7,929 nucleotides of DNA from JBOHPP01 sp050731755 (GTDB lineage: Bacteria > Methylomirabilota > Methylomirabilia > Rokubacteriales > CSP1-6), in NCBI GenBank assembly GCA_050731755.1, contig JBOHPP010000005.1:1-7929 (forward strand), written 5' to 3'. Shown here in pieces: positions 7,080 to 7,929 of the stretch. The notes beneath the pieces were generated by a model that searched no databases, was not told where the DNA came from, and was given only the letters and a program-made list of their open reading frames with translations. Each line of letters opens with the position of its first letter. Position 1 is the stretch's first letter. Position numbers and translations under genes: made by a program.

Positions 7080-7331
7080 TTTCTTGGTAGCCGCGGGTGG
7101 GGCGGATGCGACATGAAGCTCACGGCGATGATCGGTGTCCGCGCCCTGGGTACAAACTGGCACTGGTGGCGATTTTCTCCGGGGTGATCCCTGGGGGGCT
7201 TGTGGCCGCACTACTTCTGCCGACGGGACTTAGGCGACACGCGGAGTCGATCCCGCTTGGGCCGTTTCTTGCTACAGGTTCAGCTATCGCACTTATGTTT
7301 GGGGAAAGAAATCATCCAGTGGTATCTGGGG
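7080..7331 (+). pseudogene. Decayed C-terminal fragment of a second prepilin peptidase
   Basis: Read from 7080, the sequence gives FLGSRGWGGCDMKLTAMIG, which matches ILVSRGGMGGGDMKLCAMIG of the intact upstream gene. Near 7145-7151 the match moves to another frame, as if one base had been lost, and continues from 7148 as a segment beginning GYKLALVAIF. That block shares 16 of 30 residues with the intact protein and leads into TGLRR and IPLGPFLA. In the A-rich stretch at about 7305-7311 one extra base returns it to the first frame as EIIQWYLG, matching EKLIAWYW. Only the part equivalent to residues about 165-248 is present, with no N-terminal domain, start or stop of its own. The divergence is too large for a recent duplication. 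Two frameshifts and the missing two-thirds make a functional product very unlikely. Confidence 0.8.
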
Positions 7332-7786
7332 TCGCTCAGCGGCGAGCGCAACGCGGCTTTACCGCCGCGGAGGTGCTCGTCGTCATGGCGATCGTGGGCA
7401 TCATGGCGCTCGTGGCTATTCCCACCTTGTTCAGCTACTCGCGGGCCTCGACCGTGAAGGCGGCGGCCGAGGAGATGGTCGCCGGGCTGAACAGCGCCCG
7501 CCATCTTGCGATCGTCAGGAACCGGACGGTGTGCCTCGAGGTGGCCAACGCGAACCAGTACCGGTTCTGGCTGGGTTCCTGCGGGGCGGGGACGGTCTGG
7601 ACCGGCCCGGAGACGGGGGCGAACGGGTTCGTCACGCTCGGCAACGACGTGACCGTGACGACCACGGCGAACCCGGTCTTCGATCGCCTCGGCGCGGCGC
7701 CGACCCAAGCGACCTTCACGATCTCGAATGCGGACGGGGCGACCCGCAGCGTCGTCGTCGCGGCCTCCGGACGGGTCACGAAATAG
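7319..7786 (+). CDS. GspH/FimT-like pseudopilin (class II-type prepilin)
   Basis: The product has 155 residues from the GTG chosen here. It has a 13-residue basic leader ending in QRRAQRG, followed by FTAAEVLVVMAIVGIMALV: cleavage would fall between Gly and Phe, with the conserved Glu at +5 and the single hydrophobic helix that both anchors and assembles pilins. The next part, AAEEMVAGLNSARHLAIVRN, and the beta-rich tail ending VVVAASGRVTK fit the GspH/FimT fold, a minor pilin at the tip of type II secretion pseudopili or type IV pili. A Cys near residue 67 and another near 82 could pair. The open frame reaches back to 7097, but that part is prepilin peptidase remnant. GTG 7319 follows GGGGAAAG at 7301-7308; ATG 7295 is an alternative, giving a 21-residue leader but with poorer Shine-Dalgarno context. 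It is the first intact gene after the peptidase that should process it. Confidence 0.85.
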   Translation: MVSGVAQRRAQRGFTAAEVLVVMAIVGIMALVAIPTLFSYSRASTVKAAAEEMVAGLNSARHLAIVRNRTVCLEVANANQYRFWLGSCGAGTVWTGPETGANGFVTLGNDVTVTTTANPVFDRLGAAPTQATFTISNADGATRSVVVAASGRVTK

Positions 7787-7789
7787 GAG
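7785..7789 (+). promoter_or_regulatory. Shine-Dalgarno for the second prepilin gene
   Basis: AGGAG overlaps the pseudopilin stop codon and lies nine bases before the ATG at 7799. The nearer ATG at 7794 is followed at once by a stop codon, so 7799 is the start. Confidence 0.7.
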
Positions 7790-7798
7790 CGGTATGCC

Positions 7799-7929
7799 AT
7801 GAGGCGAAGGCTGACGAACCTGAGGCAGGACGAGGGCGGGTTGACACTCGTCGAGGTCCTCATCGCTCTCTCGGTCATCCTCATCGGGCTGGTGTCGCTC
7901 GCCGCCCTGGTCCCGCTCTCGTTCGGCCA
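7799..7929 (+). CDS. Prepilin, PilV/GspI-like minor pilin (3' partial)
   Basis: Only the first 43 codons are in the window. The leader MRRRLTNLRQDEGG is basic and ends in Gly, followed by LTLVEVLIALSVILIGLV, a typical prepilin cleavage/methylation segment with Glu at +5 and a long hydrophobic helix, then AALVPLSFG. This pattern, with LVEVLIAL and an early end to the helix, is typical of PilV/GspI-like minor pilins. It begins 12 bases after the pseudopilin stop with a strong Shine-Dalgarno, so the two are co-transcribed. The globular domain that would settle the subfamily is outside the window. Confidence 0.85.
   Translation, partial: MRRRLTNLRQDEGGLTLVEVLIALSVILIGLVSLAALVPLSFG

Noticed and set aside
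7067..7085. Possible rho-independent terminator after the prepilin peptidase
   Set aside because: The stem is only four base pairs and the following T-run is interrupted.
7097..7318. Single large protein fusing a peptidase-like segment to the pilin
   Set aside because: The open frame is continuous, but a long N-terminal extension would prevent the short leader needed by the prepilin peptidase. The peptidase similarity also enters and leaves this frame by indels, so it is better read as a remnant upstream of the pilin.

Overview
This is a dense, GC-rich (roughly two-thirds G+C) bacterial window in which every supported gene is on the + strand. Most genes start with GTG and overlap the previous stop codon. 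The content (surface-glycan transferases, a flippase, a prepilin peptidase and class II-type prepilins) fits a Gram-negative, GC-rich environmental bacterium. Candidatus Rokubacteria/Methylomirabilota or a deltaproteobacterium-like lineage would be plausible, but that placement is an inference from base composition and gene style; there is no marker gene here.

Positions 1-6271 hold part of a polysaccharide or glycoconjugate biosynthesis operon. In order these are a 5'-truncated DPM1/GtrB-like family 2 glycosyltransferase, a family 4 glycosyltransferase, a Wzx-type flippase, a methyltransferase with an N-terminal zinc ribbon, a second family 2 glycosyltransferase of the rhamnosyltransferase-like type, and a smaller zinc-ribbon methyltransferase. 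Together they would build a lipid-linked oligosaccharide on the cytoplasmic face of the inner membrane, methylate some of its sugars or precursors, and flip it outward. No polymerase, chain-length regulator or initiating phosphoglycosyltransferase is visible in this window.

Positions 6268-7929 are the start of a type IV pilus/type II secretion-like module: a complete prepilin peptidase, a GspH/FimT-like pseudopilin, and the beginning of a second (PilV/GspI-like) prepilin that runs off the right edge. The peptidase overlaps the last glycan methyltransferase by four bases, so the two modules are joined into one transcriptional and probably translationally coupled unit.

The most unusual element lies between the peptidase and the first pilin. 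Positions 7080-7331 are a decayed second copy of the C-terminal third of a prepilin peptidase. It still shows the GxDMK catalytic-aspartate motif and the C-terminal membrane segments, but it is broken by two opposite single-base frameshifts and has no N-terminal part. Its AT-richer end supplies, in another frame, the beginning of the pilin gene. This looks like the scar of an old duplication or of a recombination event that brought the glycan operon and the intact peptidase next to the pilin genes. No RNA gene, CRISPR array, insertion sequence or convincing terminator was seen.
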